NCBI GenBank assembly: GCA_963971575.1
Contig: OZ020619.1
Location: 20,404,813-20,468,812 of the forward strand
From: Liopterus haemorrhoidalis
Taxonomy: Eukaryota; Arthropoda; Insecta; Coleoptera; Dytiscidae
DNA length: 64,000 bases
Reading direction: 5' to 3'
Position 1 is the first letter of the stretch; every line of letters starts with the position of its first letter. The position numbers were made by a program, and so were the translations under genes. Shown piece after piece: positions 21,651 to 32,820 of the stretch. The notes under the pieces are model-generated. The model made no database searches. It had not been told where the DNA came from and was given only the letters and a program-made list of their open reading frames with translations.

Positions 21651-23484
21651 TGGGTGATATTTCTATAACGTACTTTTATCTGTATATTGTGTTTGTATAT
21701 TTTAAAAGGTTTTATAATTTGTAATGTAAGTGAACAAAAACAATATTTAATTTTGTATCTTGGTCGATAAACAAATATTATATAAGATTAATAAAATATG
21801 TTCTATTTACATTTGTTACGTTCTTTTTTTTTATTTGTAATTTTAACCTCCAGGTCTGTTACGTAGAACGGTTTATTATCACCAGATGCAAACGAAAAGT
21901 AATTTTAGCATACTCATGAAATTTACACTTGCAGCTAGCGGCAATAAACTGTTTGACTGGAAATAATATTTGAATATTCATTATTCGAAACAAAATTGTA
22001 TCTAACATCTGAAATTCAAAAATTTCTATTCGAATAATAAAAAAATTGTCTCTTTATCATTGCTTTCCGATATCATTTAGTGAGTTCAGGAAGCAAGCTC
22101 GGAGCGTTCGAGAAAAGGTCTAAACGCGTTTATTCGAGCGGTCTGGGGTTAAACAGTGTGACTCGGAACACTCCTCGTTTGCTTCCCGAACCCGCTGTGT
22201 CAATGTGACACCAGGCGAAAAATTAAAGTAAATTGTATAAAAAGTATTAAAAGAACACGACACATTTCTAAAAACAAATATTTCTGATGATTCTTATACA
22301 CTGAAATTTATTTATTTTTTTAAAATACTACATTACACACTTAATATAATATAAACCATAAATTTCGCCACAAATCGGTTAGAAAGAACTGCTGTGCATC
22401 ATAATTTACATTAATTCCTTTCCTCCATAGGAAATATAGGTTTTCAATATATTTTTAGAAGTTGTTCGATATAACCTAACATTTTTTGACAGTTTAGGAA
22501 TTGGCAACAAGGTGAGTTTTTCAACTGTGACGTCATTTCAAAGTTACGGTAAATGGACTTTAATAGAACAAATATTCGTAGACATCCAGTTTATGTTGGC
22601 TTCTTACACTTATTTAATATCTACAAAGCCCTGAAATGTGTGAAAATTCACACTTCACATTAATTTTTTTACTAAATATATTTGATTGCAATAAAAAATA
22701 TAAAACTTTTGCGATACAACTTACTTTCTAAACTTGCAGGTCCGCGAATTTTTTCTAGGTCGCTTGCAAGTTCGCCATGAAAAAAGGTTGGGAAACGTTG
22801 CCTTATACCATTATTTTAAAGCATTATTTCAAAGTTCTATTTTTAGGTGGTTTTTTAGTTTAGATATTTTGATTCTAAAAGTATCAGTTTTTTATATACA
22901 CAACGCTTTAAGCAATAAATAAATAAATAAACAATTAAATAAACAAGTAATTAAATATAGGCATTACCTATAATTTATCAATTCATGTGTCAGCGATTAC
23001 AAACATTACATATTTTTTTAACAAATTATTTATTTATAGAAAAACTGACTTTCGCAGAGTTAGTTTTCGGAAAACTCGCTCACAAAAAAATTATATTCGA
23101 ATAATTAATAAAAGAAGAACGTTTTAAGAACGTTTAGAAAAATGTACTTTCGAACAATTTTCAATGAACCCCGGAAACGATAATTACTGACCTGATGGCA
23201 GGCAAAAGAACTGCGTGTATATAGAAATTATTCTTTATTTTTTCAGTAAAATAATATGGGACATTTTGCAAATCATGATGTTATTAAGTTATGCTAAATT
23301 AAATGATGTTGTACAGTATAGATAAATTCACAATCAACACAATTACAATTTATTGTATCGCTAGCTGGGTGACCATGCTTCGCTACGACATTTAACTACT
23401 TCAAATCCAAGAAAGTATTGTAGAACATAACGCTCACAACGTTAAAGTTCAATATATAAAACGATAATATAATTTGAAATTAAC
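21651..23484. other. No gene recognised; one long inverted repeat
   Basis: AT-rich. At 22084-22191 an imperfect inverted repeat (GTTCAGGAAGCAAGCTCGGA against GTTCGGGAAGCAAACGAGGA) encloses a loop of about 50 bp. Near 22634-22680 is a fragment matching the inner end of the 1-kb dispersed repeat (AATGTGTGAAAATTCACACT). Near 23359 is a short piece resembling the E-element head (GCTAGCTGGGTGACCATGCT). Confidence 0.45.
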
Positions 23485-23747
23485 TATTAGGCCAGCGTTT
23501 CTCAACCGGGTGGGCGTGAAGCCATCGTCGGGGGGCCGCGAAATCATACAAGATCGAAACATGAAAATTGAATAGAAATGCGCTCAATCTGGCAACATAT
23601 AAATTTTATTCATATTTATAAATACGAGTGTCTTTTATATTCATATTTTCTTTTACATTTATATTCATAAAAATATACCTTTCAAAAAATAAATATTTAA
23701 TCTATTATTATTTCTAATATACTCATTTTGACAACTAATTTAAACTA

Positions 23748-23920
23748 CAGGGTATTTCAAACGTTTAAGCGGAACTAAATGGAATTTAATTTTGTAAAGT
23801 TGTCACTGGCTAACTTTATAATGAGTCAAATGGGCTTTTGCTAAATAAAATGATCTAAAGCTTCATTCAATTGATAAAAATTACTAGATTTGAAAATCTA
23901 GTTCCGCTTAAATCAAAGAA
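23748..23920. mobile_element. MITE-X copy 1 (short)
   Basis: It begins GGTATTTCAAACGTTTAAGC and GGAACTAAATGGAA and ends with the inverted TAGTTCCGCTTAAA. The same termini bound the copies at 26641-27020 and 27985-35512. Superfamily not assigned. Confidence 0.6.
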
Positions 23921-24490
23921 AAGGACTATAAGTAAACTATATCAAGGTCAAATAAAATGTATGTGTCGGTTGATGCGTTTCTTTGACCATGTTTCGCGTT
24001 GGAGGTACTTCAAATACTTTCAAGTTGTACTTTGAAGTAGGTATGACTTGAAAGTGCAATATTAATATATATATTTTTATTACCCTCCGAGGGACAGATA
24101 AATCAAGAGTAAGGATGCGAATTTGTTAAAATCAAAATGTAAGGCCATTTGAACACTTGTAAATAAAAATACTTTACTTTCAAGTCGTTATAGGGAATAC
24201 CATGGTCATATAAAAATGTCAGTTTTTTTGTCAACCGTAAAAGATAATAAAAAAATGTTTAAGTAAAAGTTGTTGTTAGCTCTATCCAAAGATACCCAAT
24301 ATGACATGCGTTCCCATTTAAAAATTCTAAATTGTCCTTGATATCCTGTACTTCCGATTTATTCCAGAAAATTTCAATACTACCATTCAATTTTTGAGAT
24401 AAATTTTAGTTCAAAAATTTTCCCAACTTGCTAACACGTCGCCTTTCCGAGAAAACTCGTGTTCCCTATTTCGATATCTATCTTGATACA

Positions 24491-24492
<2 letters not shown>

Positions 24493-24568
<76 letters not shown>
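24493..24568. repeat. (TA)n microsatellite
   Basis: About 37 TA units. Confidence 0.95.
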
Positions 24569-24573
<5 letters not shown>

Positions 24574-24574
24574 T

Positions 24575-24735
24575 TGGTTCTTGACGAGGATACTTTAAAA
24601 TTCGAGTTTCTCGACGAATTTAAATATTACAAATAAAACACTATCTTGTATATTCGTCAAATTTATTAAAAACAGTAATTAAAACAATTACAGAGACGTT
24701 TCGTGCAAAAAGTTGCACATCTTCAGTCACGTAAA
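24575..24735 (-). mobile_element. Penelope-like element fragment with hammerhead-like core
   Basis: On the minus strand 24726-24698 reads CTGAAGA, then a stem GTGCAA/TTGCAC closed by a CTTT loop, then GAAAC. These are the CUGANGA and GAAA boxes of a hammerhead ribozyme core in the right order, a known feature of Penelope-like element terminal repeats. I could not find a convincing helix I/III with a cleavage site, so activity is doubtful. Confidence 0.4.
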
Positions 24736-25129
24736 AAACACAGAAAAATTATTTTATGCGAACATGGCAGGGCCACGTCACATTACATCACAAGAACAAT
24801 TATATATAGGGGGGCCGCAGACAATATTTCTATAATTTCGGGGGGTCCCATGTCAGAAAAGGTTGAGAAACATTGTATTAGGCAATGAGAAATAAAGAAT
24901 TCTCCAGCAGCGCCATCTATTGGTAAGTTTCGCACTAAATTCGCAGGAATTCATTAGAAAGTTGTTCACATACATGAACAACTTTCAACATTTCTGTGCA
25001 TGCGTACATTTTACACTATGATAACTTCGTTATTATTAATCTTTGATGCATAGTGTAAAATACTTTAATGATGAAAGTATATAAATACTTAAATTCTGCG
25101 TGAAATGCTCTAATTTATTTTTCTAAAAT

Positions 25130-25490
25130 AATTGATACATAACTATAAAACTCCGATGCTACGCACCCACAAATTTTAAAATACAAAAACTATTACGTTT
25201 AAAAACAGAAAATTTATGCTCTCACGGACTTTTTTTAGATCTAGTTAAGATCTACATTTTTTGTCTGCATTATGTCAATATATCTCTTAAGATTTAGCCA
25301 ATATAATCAATTCAAACTGCACCCCCCATGACGCCCCCTAGGGGGAGATGGGCGAAGTTGGAACACTCACTAAAACCTTTCTCAGATTATTGTACCAAAT
25401 TTTGGTGAAAATTGGTTTATCCGTTTAGCTTTGTATAAAGAACAGACAACCAAACAAACAAACAGAAATTCATTTTTATGAATAAGATAA
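25130..25490 (+). repeat. RTE/SINE-like remnant
   Basis: It has ATGCTACGCACCCAC near the left, CACCCCCCATGACGCCCCCT at 25320 and a tail-like block with GGTGAAAATTGGTTTATCCG and ACAGACAACCAAACAAACAA. Such blocks are common at the 3' ends of RTE-derived short elements. Borders are not defined. Confidence 0.4.
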
Positions 25491-25554
25491 ACGTTATTAG
25501 CCCTTTCTTCGTTCTTCTGTTACTATTTGTCGTCATAGCGTCAAAGCGGCCATA

Positions 25555-25699
25555 GCCGGTCACCATGGCGTAGTGGTTAGTGTAGCGATGCACTGGCTTC
25601 TAGACCATGAGGGCTCGGGTTCGAATCCCGGTTATGGCATGGATTTTTCAAAATTAAATGCATCTACTGGATAATGGCCTTAGTAGCTAAGTTCAAAAA
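25555..25699 (+). mobile_element. tRNA-derived SINE with 12-bp target duplication
   Basis: An RNA polymerase III A box (TGGCGTAGTGGTTAG) and B box (GGTTCGAATCC) lie in a tRNA-like head of about 75 bp, followed by a tRNA-unrelated 3' part ending in an A tract. AAAGCGGCCATA is duplicated on both sides (25543-25554, 25700-25711), the signature of LINE-mediated insertion. The acceptor stem no longer pairs, so this is not a functional tRNA gene. Confidence 0.85.
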
Positions 25700-26207
25700 A
25701 AAGCGGCCATACACGGGCTTTATGATTCCACAAAAACATATAAGCAGGGGCGGACTTTGGCCTAGGCAAACTAAGCAGCTGCAGTGTGCATGGGCTCCGG
25801 AAATTTGCACGGGCTTCCCCAACAGTGTTGCCAACCGTACGATAATTATCGTACACATACGATAATTTGACTCTCTCTACGATGTACGATACAGTTTTCA
25901 TTATCGTACGTAAAATACGATAATTTTGACTACTGTACGATAATTGGTACGATAATATTTTATCTGGAATTAAAGATGTTTGAAAATACTTAACTTGTCC
26001 TGTTCTGCGTCTACGGAAAGTAGTTGATAAGGTTCACAGGAAAGAGTTTGTACCTTACTAAGTAAGGTACGTAGGTTGCATCTTACTACGTACATGTTTT
26101 GCATTTCATTTAACGGGGATTCCCAAGATCACTCCTTGCGTACCTACCACATTAATGACGAATGAAGAGCAATGTCTCATTCAAAAATTGAATTAACTGG
26201 ACAAGAA

Positions 26208-26500
26208 AGTTCAGATGAGTTTTGGATCAAGTATCTCAACTATTCCAATGAAATTGTCTAGCCTTCAAAACCTTGCATTGTTTGCATTAAATGTCTTATG
26301 TCTTCCACATTCAAATGCGCAATGTGAAAGAGTATTTCGCAAAATTATTTTAATTATTTTACACAGTTAACGGCGTTGTTTTATCCAGTCAGCATGTGAA
26401 GAAACATGGTTCTTGTCAAAATTTCAAACCGGGAAAAGATATGTTTGAGAAACCGAATAGCAATATGTATAAATTTAAAAACGTGATGAAAAATTAAAAA
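26208..26500 (+). pseudogene. hAT transposase C-terminal (dimerisation domain) relic
   Basis: Frames with at least one shift read DEFWIKYLNYSNEIV, then LQNLALFALNVLCLPHSNAQ and CERVFRKI, the conserved hATC block (LxxLAxxxLxLPxSNAxxERxFS). They then read LSSQHVKKHGSCQNFKP before a stop near 26500. The DDE core and BED finger are absent. It belongs to the surrounding element. Confidence 0.75.
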
Positions 26501-26640
26501 GATGATTTTTAATGAAGTATTTAATTTATAGTAAATATATTATATATAAAATCACAACTTTTCATTATTGATGTTACTTATTAAATAATATTATACCTAT
26601 CCTCACAATTTAATTCTAATTTTGAATTATATAGTACAGG

Positions 26641-27020
26641 CTATTCCAAACGTTTAGGCGGTACTGGGTTTTGAAATCTAGTAATTTTTATCTATTAATT
26701 CGGACATTTGGTAATTTTTTTAAGCTTGTTAAATCATACTCACATTGCAAATTCTAGATTAAATTGTTTGTCATTATAAAATGTCATTTTCATTGCATTT
26801 TAATTTTTGTCATTCTTAATAAAAATTTCCCATTTTTTTTTTCGTCTTCTAAATATGTAAAAATGTATGCAAATTTTTAATAAATGTCATTCGTTTCCAT
26901 CGTTTCACTGTTGGAATTTTAAATTTTCACATACCAAACGTGAAACATGAAATAACCCAAGCAAAGTCCATTTTCGTGACAACCTAAAAGAACGAAATTC
27001 CCATTTAGTTCCTCCTAAAC
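26641..27020. mobile_element. MITE-X copy 2 (about 380 bp, complete)
   Basis: It begins GGCTATTCCAAACGTTTAGG and ends CCATTTAGTTCCTCCTAAAC, imperfect inverted ends. The interior shares TTATAAAATGTCATTTTCAT and CATGAAATAA blocks with copy 3. Nested in the hAT element. Confidence 0.65.
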
Positions 27021-27239
27021 CTTGAGAATCGCTTGTAGATTATTTGTGTACGTACGTACCTTTCAATAATAAATTAATATAAAAATGTATTGATAAGTGA
27101 ATAAAAATGAAATTTTTAAAATTTTATTACTTTACTATCTCGTCTCGCGGGTATACGATAATTTTTATGAAAATACGATAATTTTCGCTACAGCGTACGA
27201 TTATTTCATTATACGGAGTTGGCAACACTGTTCCCCAGT

Positions 27240-27694
27240 CTCTCGACGCTCCTGGACACTACAGTAACATTACTGCCTTCAAAGTCAATGAAAACTAGAC
27301 GGTTTAAATTAAAAACTCTCGCTTGTTTTAGTAGTGTTTTTAGGTCGATATTACGAAGGGTTTATCAACCTATTGCAGTACATCTTGCTTAAAATTATTC
27401 GGAGATGAGAAATTTGTTTAAAACCCTAGTTATGTAATTCTGTAGTTTATTTTCATTATAATTCAATTAGTGTTCAAGGAAGCAAGGCTATTTTATTGGT
27501 AGTATGTAGAATATACATATTTGCAAGATCATACATAAATATCCATCCCTGACCTGTTAATGCTTAACATATAAGGAATATCAATGCTTCAGAGGAAGCA
27601 ACATAATAATTTAGTAGATAGGTCAACTATAACCTAAAGATTATTATAGTTTATACATATATCTAATTACAAACTTTTCTTATAGATTTTAAAC
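27240..27694. other. No gene recognised
   Basis: The right flank of the CAGTGTTGCCAAC hAT element and AT-rich sequence. No reading frame of note. Confidence 0.4.
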
Positions 27695-28305
27695 AGGGAT
27701 TGAAATCGAAAAATAATCGTTCGTTTCCGTTCAGTACGAAAATGAAAAATATCGTTTCCGTTCTTTACGTTCAGGCCTCTAAAACTGGTTTCAACGGAAA
27801 TAAAATACCCGTTAAAACAGATTTTACTTGATAATATTATTAAAATTAAAGTATAAAACATTATAGGTATGGTATTTCAGGGATGGGGAGTCAGCAGAAA
27901 AATTAACGACTCCCGAGTCGATATTTTTGAAAACCGACTCCGACTCCCAACTTCGACTCTGACTCTTATCACTCGTAAATCCTAAAGTGTATTCCAAATA
28001 TTTAAGCGGAACTATATGGAATTTTTATTTTCTTTAGTTGTCACGAGTTCACTTTGAAACAATCAAAGTGGGCTTTTGTTAAACAAAATGATAAAAAACC
28101 TCATTTAATAGTTAAAAGTTAGTAGAGTTCAATATTTAGCTCTGATTAAACCAAGAAAACAGACTTATATTAATATTTTAGTTTGGGGTGACCTGTTTTT
28201 ATAAAATGTCATTTTCATTACATCTTGCCTTTTTTGTCTTTTTTAATAAAAATTTTCGAAATTATTAGTTTTAAAAAATTTTCATTGTATTTTGTATACT
28301 TCATT

Positions 28306-29400
28306 TTTAGGGTTTTATAGGTATGACCAAAAAACCCTTATACCGTCATTTTGTCGTCTGTCTGTCTGTCTGTCTGTCTGTTCGGTAAAAATTGTAGCCA
28401 AACGGCTAAACCTAAAGAGTTGAAATTTGGCATGCTTATACAACTCTTTGACCCGCATATAGGAAAAATACTAAAACATCTAAAAACCATATCCCCCTTA
28501 AAATATAAACTAATATGTGATCATCGAAAAAATTATATATTTTTTTTAAATTCTGAGTAGGGTATCAAAGGAAAGCCCTTGGATTACCGATTAAGGAAGT
28601 ACGTGGATTACCGATCAAATTTTTATTTTTGCAAAATAAATTATTTTGAAGCGACTTTTGCCAAAATAGTGCAAATAAAATTTTGTCCCACACCCTGTAG
28701 CCCAGATGGTTTAAACTAAAAATCTGAAAAAATTCTAAGTAATGTACATTGGTGTGAACCGGACTAGTACAACAGGAACTTTGGATCAGATTATGTTTTT
28801 GGAAAAAAACGCATTTATTTAGTTTTTTGGCTAATAATGTACACAAGTTATACTTATGTAACACGCTAGACTAGTAGGTGTATCCTGGTGTAATGATCAT
28901 AGCAGATCTTCTTACCCAACTAAATCAGTTCGATCCCTGCGAGAAGAGCCAATATTATTTTTTGTTTTTTTTTTACATTTTATTTTGTTTTTTTTTTAAT
29001 TTTTTTTTTTTTCAAAATTAGTTATTCTAGTTATATTTTGGCAAATGTTGCATTTTATTTTTAAAAGCGTAAATTTAATAACCAGTGGAAATTGTTGAAA
29101 TTATAATTTAATTCTGTTTCAATGTACAGGAAATCAGAGGGGCGGAGCTTATAACAACCAATGGAAGCCATAGGCGCAATTTTCAAAATCTTAATGAACC
29201 TTGCTATATAAAAAAAAAAAAATACTGCACATATTTAGAAACCTAAATAATGGTATTAGGCAATCGAAATAAAATTAACAAAAAAAATTTTTAACATAAA
29301 ATTTGTTTTGGCATCCCAAATATTCACCATTCACTTACTAAATACCTGCGAAACCCTGAAATGTGTGAAAATTCACACTTCACATCAATTTTTTATGTCA
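28306..29400 (+). repeat. GTAGGTAT dispersed repeat, copy E (about 1.1 kb, complete)
   Basis: It starts AGGGTTTTATAGGTATGACC, followed by a TCTG microsatellite (28355-28381), ATTTGGCATGCTTATACAAC, GACCCGCATATAGGAAAAAT and TTGGATCAGATTATG. It ends ATACCTGCGAAACCCTGAAA and the palindrome GTGTGAAAATTCACAC. The first and last 16 bp are inverted copies. A tRNA-like stretch with a B-box-like CAGTTCGATCCCTGC lies at 28875-28960. Confidence 0.7.
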
Positions 29401-29819
29401 CTTTCTCTTTTGACATTTAATTTTTGGTGGCCAACAATTATATAGATAGATAATTTTTTATTACGGTAACACGTATAAACTGTCAAAGAAAATAGATACA
29501 AGTGGAAAGTAGTAAAAAAAAATTATATTAGTGTGTTCAGCAATTACTCCTGTTTGTTTAACAATGAAGAAAAGTGTAATGTAACTGTATTTATGTGTTA
29601 TAAAGACTGTTTAAAATAACAAAATAATAAAATCCGTTAAAATTTTTGCAACATCCCGGTAATTTCTTGTCCGTGAAAAGAGAACGTTGTCGGAGTAAAC
29701 GCTCGTCTTTTACCGTGTATCGTCTGGTGTGTATGTACTAATTAAAATACAATTAATTTAACACCGTTTGTACCTATTCGATTATTATTATTATATCTTT
29801 TATATCTATACCCAAAATC

Positions 29820-30774
29820 ATGGTGGGAACAAAGTGCGGTAAATGTAATAACAAAATAGGACGATATGATGATATAATAATTTGCTCCGGTTCATGCCAT
29901 TACGAGTTTCATCCGAACTGTATGAACATTAATGAAAAACAAATTACGGATATAAAATCTAGCGCTAATATATCAAAATGGCGTTGTGATTCCTGCAGAA
30001 CTAGTGATGCAAATTCTGACAATATTGTCTCGCGCAGTCCTCTTACGCTGACGAATGTCATGTCAGCCTTAACAGATTTGCTGAAGGAAAATGAAAAACT
30101 TAAAGAGTCAATCGCTGAAACTCACACTAAGCTCGACACGCAAACTTCACAGTTGCTTGAGTTATTAACCCGTACGAAGCAACTTGAAGAGGAGAACCAG
30201 AAGCTGCGCGATGGATGAGGACCTCCGAGTTTCCCTTAATGATCAAGAACAATACTCCCGCAGGAACTATCTCGAGATTCATGGGCTACCGGAAGTGAAA
30301 GGTGAAAATGTAGTGAGCGAGGTGATTAAAGTGGGCCGTGCAATTGGCGGTAATTTAAAACCGGGCATGATTGACAATTGTCACAGACTTGGTAGGCAGG
30401 CTGGGGGTTAAGAGTCACCAGTTATTCGTGGTATCATTGTTAAATTTATAAGGAACTATGATAAAGAAAAATTCATGAAATCTCGGAGAGTAAAGCGGAC
30501 GCTCAATACGCGTGATCTAGGTTTCAACGTGAGCAATACCGTTTTTGTGAACGAAAACCTTACCCAGCGCAGAAGATTACTGATGTCACGTGCTAGGAAG
30601 ATGAAGCGACTGTATCATCTCGCATATGTTTGGTCCAGAAATGGGCGTATTTACATAAGGGAGCGTGAAAACTCTAAAGTAATATTTATACTGTCTGAAA
30701 AGGATTTGGACAGTATTGAGAGGAATTGTAGAGAGAATTCCAAACAACTACTTTTAAATAGCTCCACAAGATAA
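29820..30774 (+). pseudogene. LINE ORF1: PHD finger, coiled coil, RNA-binding domain
   Basis: The PHD finger spans residues about 5-60 (CGKC, CSGSC, HPNC, CDSC, the full Cys4-His-Cys3 set). A coiled coil with leucine heptads follows to about residue 130. A frameshift near 30210 leads into SRRNYLEIHGLPEVKGENVV and DNCHRLGRQ, the L1-like RRM of non-LTR ORF1 proteins. A single stop at 30409 interrupts the same frame, which then runs on through RGIIVKF and TVFVNENLTQRRRLL to 30774. ORF1 protein packages the LINE RNA as an RNP. Confidence 0.8.
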
Positions 30775-30790
30775 GTAAAAATGTTCTTAT

Positions 30791-31787
30791 TTACTATCAA
30801 AATGTACACCCGGACAGAAATCTCGTGGCCGGGCGTGTCTATTAGTGCGCACAGAGAGGGCACTATGAAAGACAGTGTCAGATATAGAGTACAGTAAGAG
30901 AAACAAGTTCACATTCTTACACGTGTGCATTATATTCATCAGTTAGTTATGTCTATAAACACAAGTTCCTTCCATCACAGTCGAACAACAAAACTATAGA
31001 AACGCAGTTGCTTGATATAAGTGATTACTGCATTTGACGTTCACTTTGTCGACTTTTTTATTGGCCAGAGCACCCCCGTCCCGCGTCTTTTTCCCAACTC
31101 CAGCAATTTCAAGTAGATTGTAAACAATAAAGGCTTACATTCTATGTAATAATGTAATACAGATGTTTTCCCGCTAAATATACTTACATAACAATGTAAA
31201 ATTTTTGACTATTAATAGCACCTAGTTTGCTTTTTGTCTCCATGATTTAAAATATTTAATATATTTTGAATCTTGCACTTATGCACTTGCCTGTAATAGG
31301 GTGTGTAGGAAATAATGCAATTCGCCAAAGTTATAATCCCCACTACAAATTTCACGCGCATGTTTCACGCCCGGCCACGAGGTATTTGTTGGACAATACG
31401 TGGATTGCGAACAAAAACCCGCTCGTTTCACTCGAACCTCTTGTCTGGCGACGATGATTAAATTGCCCTAACAGAAACCTGACTGAATTCAGTAATGTTA
31501 ATAGTAGCGAACGGTTTCATAATAATTATACGTGTTATCGCAAAGACAGACAGGACGGACGTGAGGGTGGCGGGGTGTTGTTGACAATCCACAACAAATG
31601 GTCATCAGTGGATCTCACTATTGGCAATTCCTCTTACGAATTTCTTTTAGTAAAAATGTTTAATGATAAAGATTCTTTTCTTATATGTTGTGTGTATACC
31701 CCACCAAAATCGTGTGTAGAGTATTACAAATCCTTTTCTGAAACAATCGAGAACAACTACAATTTATATAGTAAAAAATTGATGTGA
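30791..31787 (+). pseudogene. LINE ORF2 endonuclease part, split by a MITE
   Basis: Just after ORF1 the coding starts with YYQNVHP (the usual YYQNVRG) and is cut at 30822 by a TIR element. After 31381 it continues with ALTETWL-like codons at about 31463-31483 (frame damaged), then GREGGGVLLTIHNKWSS and FLICCVYTPPKSCVEYY. It is cut again near 31786 just before the GDFN motif, which appears at 32821. Confidence 0.7.
30822..31381. mobile_element. TIR MITE, 560 bp, in LINE endonuclease
   Basis: Perfect 16-bp inverted ends CTCGTGGCCGGGCGTG. No clear target duplication; superfamily not assigned. The body is non-coding. Confidence 0.75.
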
Positions 31788-32818
31788 AGTGTGAAATTTC
31801 ACACATTTCAGGGTTTTGCAGGTATTTAGTAACTGAATGATGATTATTTGGGATGCCAAAACAAATTTTATGTCAAAATATTTTTTTATGAATTTTAATT
31901 CGAATGCCTAATACCATTATTTAAGTTTCTAAATATGTGCAGTATTTTTTTTACATAGCAAGGTTCATTAAGATTTTGAAAATTGCGCCTATGGCTTCTA
32001 TTGGTTGCTTAAATAATTAGCCCCGCCCTCTGATTTCGTATACATTCATTATAATTTCAACACTTCCCACTGGTTATTAAATTTACGCTTTTAAAAATTA
32101 AATGCAACATTTACCAAAACATCACTAGAATTTTGATAAAATAATTCAAACAAAAGAAAACTGCAAAAAAAAAACAGAAAAATTTAAATTGACAGGATTC
32201 AAACTCTAGTTTGCAAGTTACCTCTCTGGCAAATTACAAAGCAATGACGAAACGCACATCGCTATGAGCGCTGAGTTATCTAGTGGGTTTCATAGCGAAT
32301 TAAATATTTAACATATTTTGGTTAAAAACACAAAAAATGCGTTATTTTCCGAAAACGTAATCTGATCAAAAATTCCTGTTGTACTATTCCGGTTCACACC
32401 AATGTACATTACTTAGAATTTTTTCAGATTTTTAGTTTAAACCATCTGGGCTACAGGGTGTGGGACAAAAATTTTTTTGCACAATTTTGTCAAAAATCGC
32501 GTCAAAATAATTTATTTTGCAAAAATAAAATTTTGATCGTTAATCCACGTACTAAGGGCTTTCATTTGATACCCTACTCAGAATTTTAAAACAATATTTT
32601 TTTTTTCGTTGAGCACATATTTGTTTATATTTTTAGGGGGATATGTTTTTTAGATGTTTTAGTATTTTTCCTATGTGCGGGTCAAAAAGTTGTACAAGCA
32701 TGCCAAATTTCAACTCTCTAGGTTTAGCCGTTTGGCTACAATTTTTACCGAACAGACAGACAGACAGACGACAAAATGACGGTATAAGGGTTTTTTGGTG
32801 ATACCTACAAAACCCTAA
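31786..32818 (-). repeat. GTAGGTAT dispersed repeat, copy F (inverted relative to E)
   Basis: Read on the minus strand it matches copy E over its whole length: AGGGTTTTGTAGGTATCACC at one end, the TCTG tract, TTTGGCATGCTTGTACAACT, GACCCGCACATAGGAAAAAT, then CTGCAAAACCCTGAAA and GTGTGAAATTTCACAC at the other. It splits the LINE ORF2 directly before the GDFNIP motif. It also has a tRNA-like stretch (minus strand, about 32295-32205) with GAGTTTGAATCCTG. Confidence 0.7.
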
Positions 32819-32820
32819 AA

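Larger units (their letters stand above)
23493..24875. mobile_element. hAT element with CAGYGTTTCTCAACC-type ends
   Basis: Left end CAGCGTTTCTCAACC, right end (inverted) CAATGTTTCTCAACC, with perfect TATTAGGC duplications (23485-23492, 24876-24883). The subterminal GGGGGGCCGC motifs are those of the widespread hAT type seen in many animals. No transposase remains. Inside are a MITE-X copy, a TA microsatellite (24493-24568) and a Penelope-like fragment. Confidence 0.85.
25823..27230 (+). mobile_element. hAT element with CAGTGTTGCCAAC ends
   Basis: Inverted ends CAGTGTTGCCAAC, flanked by TTCCCCAA and TTCCCCAG (25815-25822, 27231-27238). Repeated TACGATAATT motifs lie at both subterminal regions. 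It contains a transposase C-terminal relic and a nested MITE-X (26641-27020). Confidence 0.85.

Noticed and set aside
25560..25640. tRNA gene
   Set aside because: A and B boxes are good but the acceptor stem does not pair and the segment is bounded by a 12-bp target duplication, so it is a SINE head.
25664..25901. Four overlapping 60-70-codon frames on both strands
   Set aside because: They span the junction of the SINE, a flank and the hAT terminus, so no gene can be continuous there.
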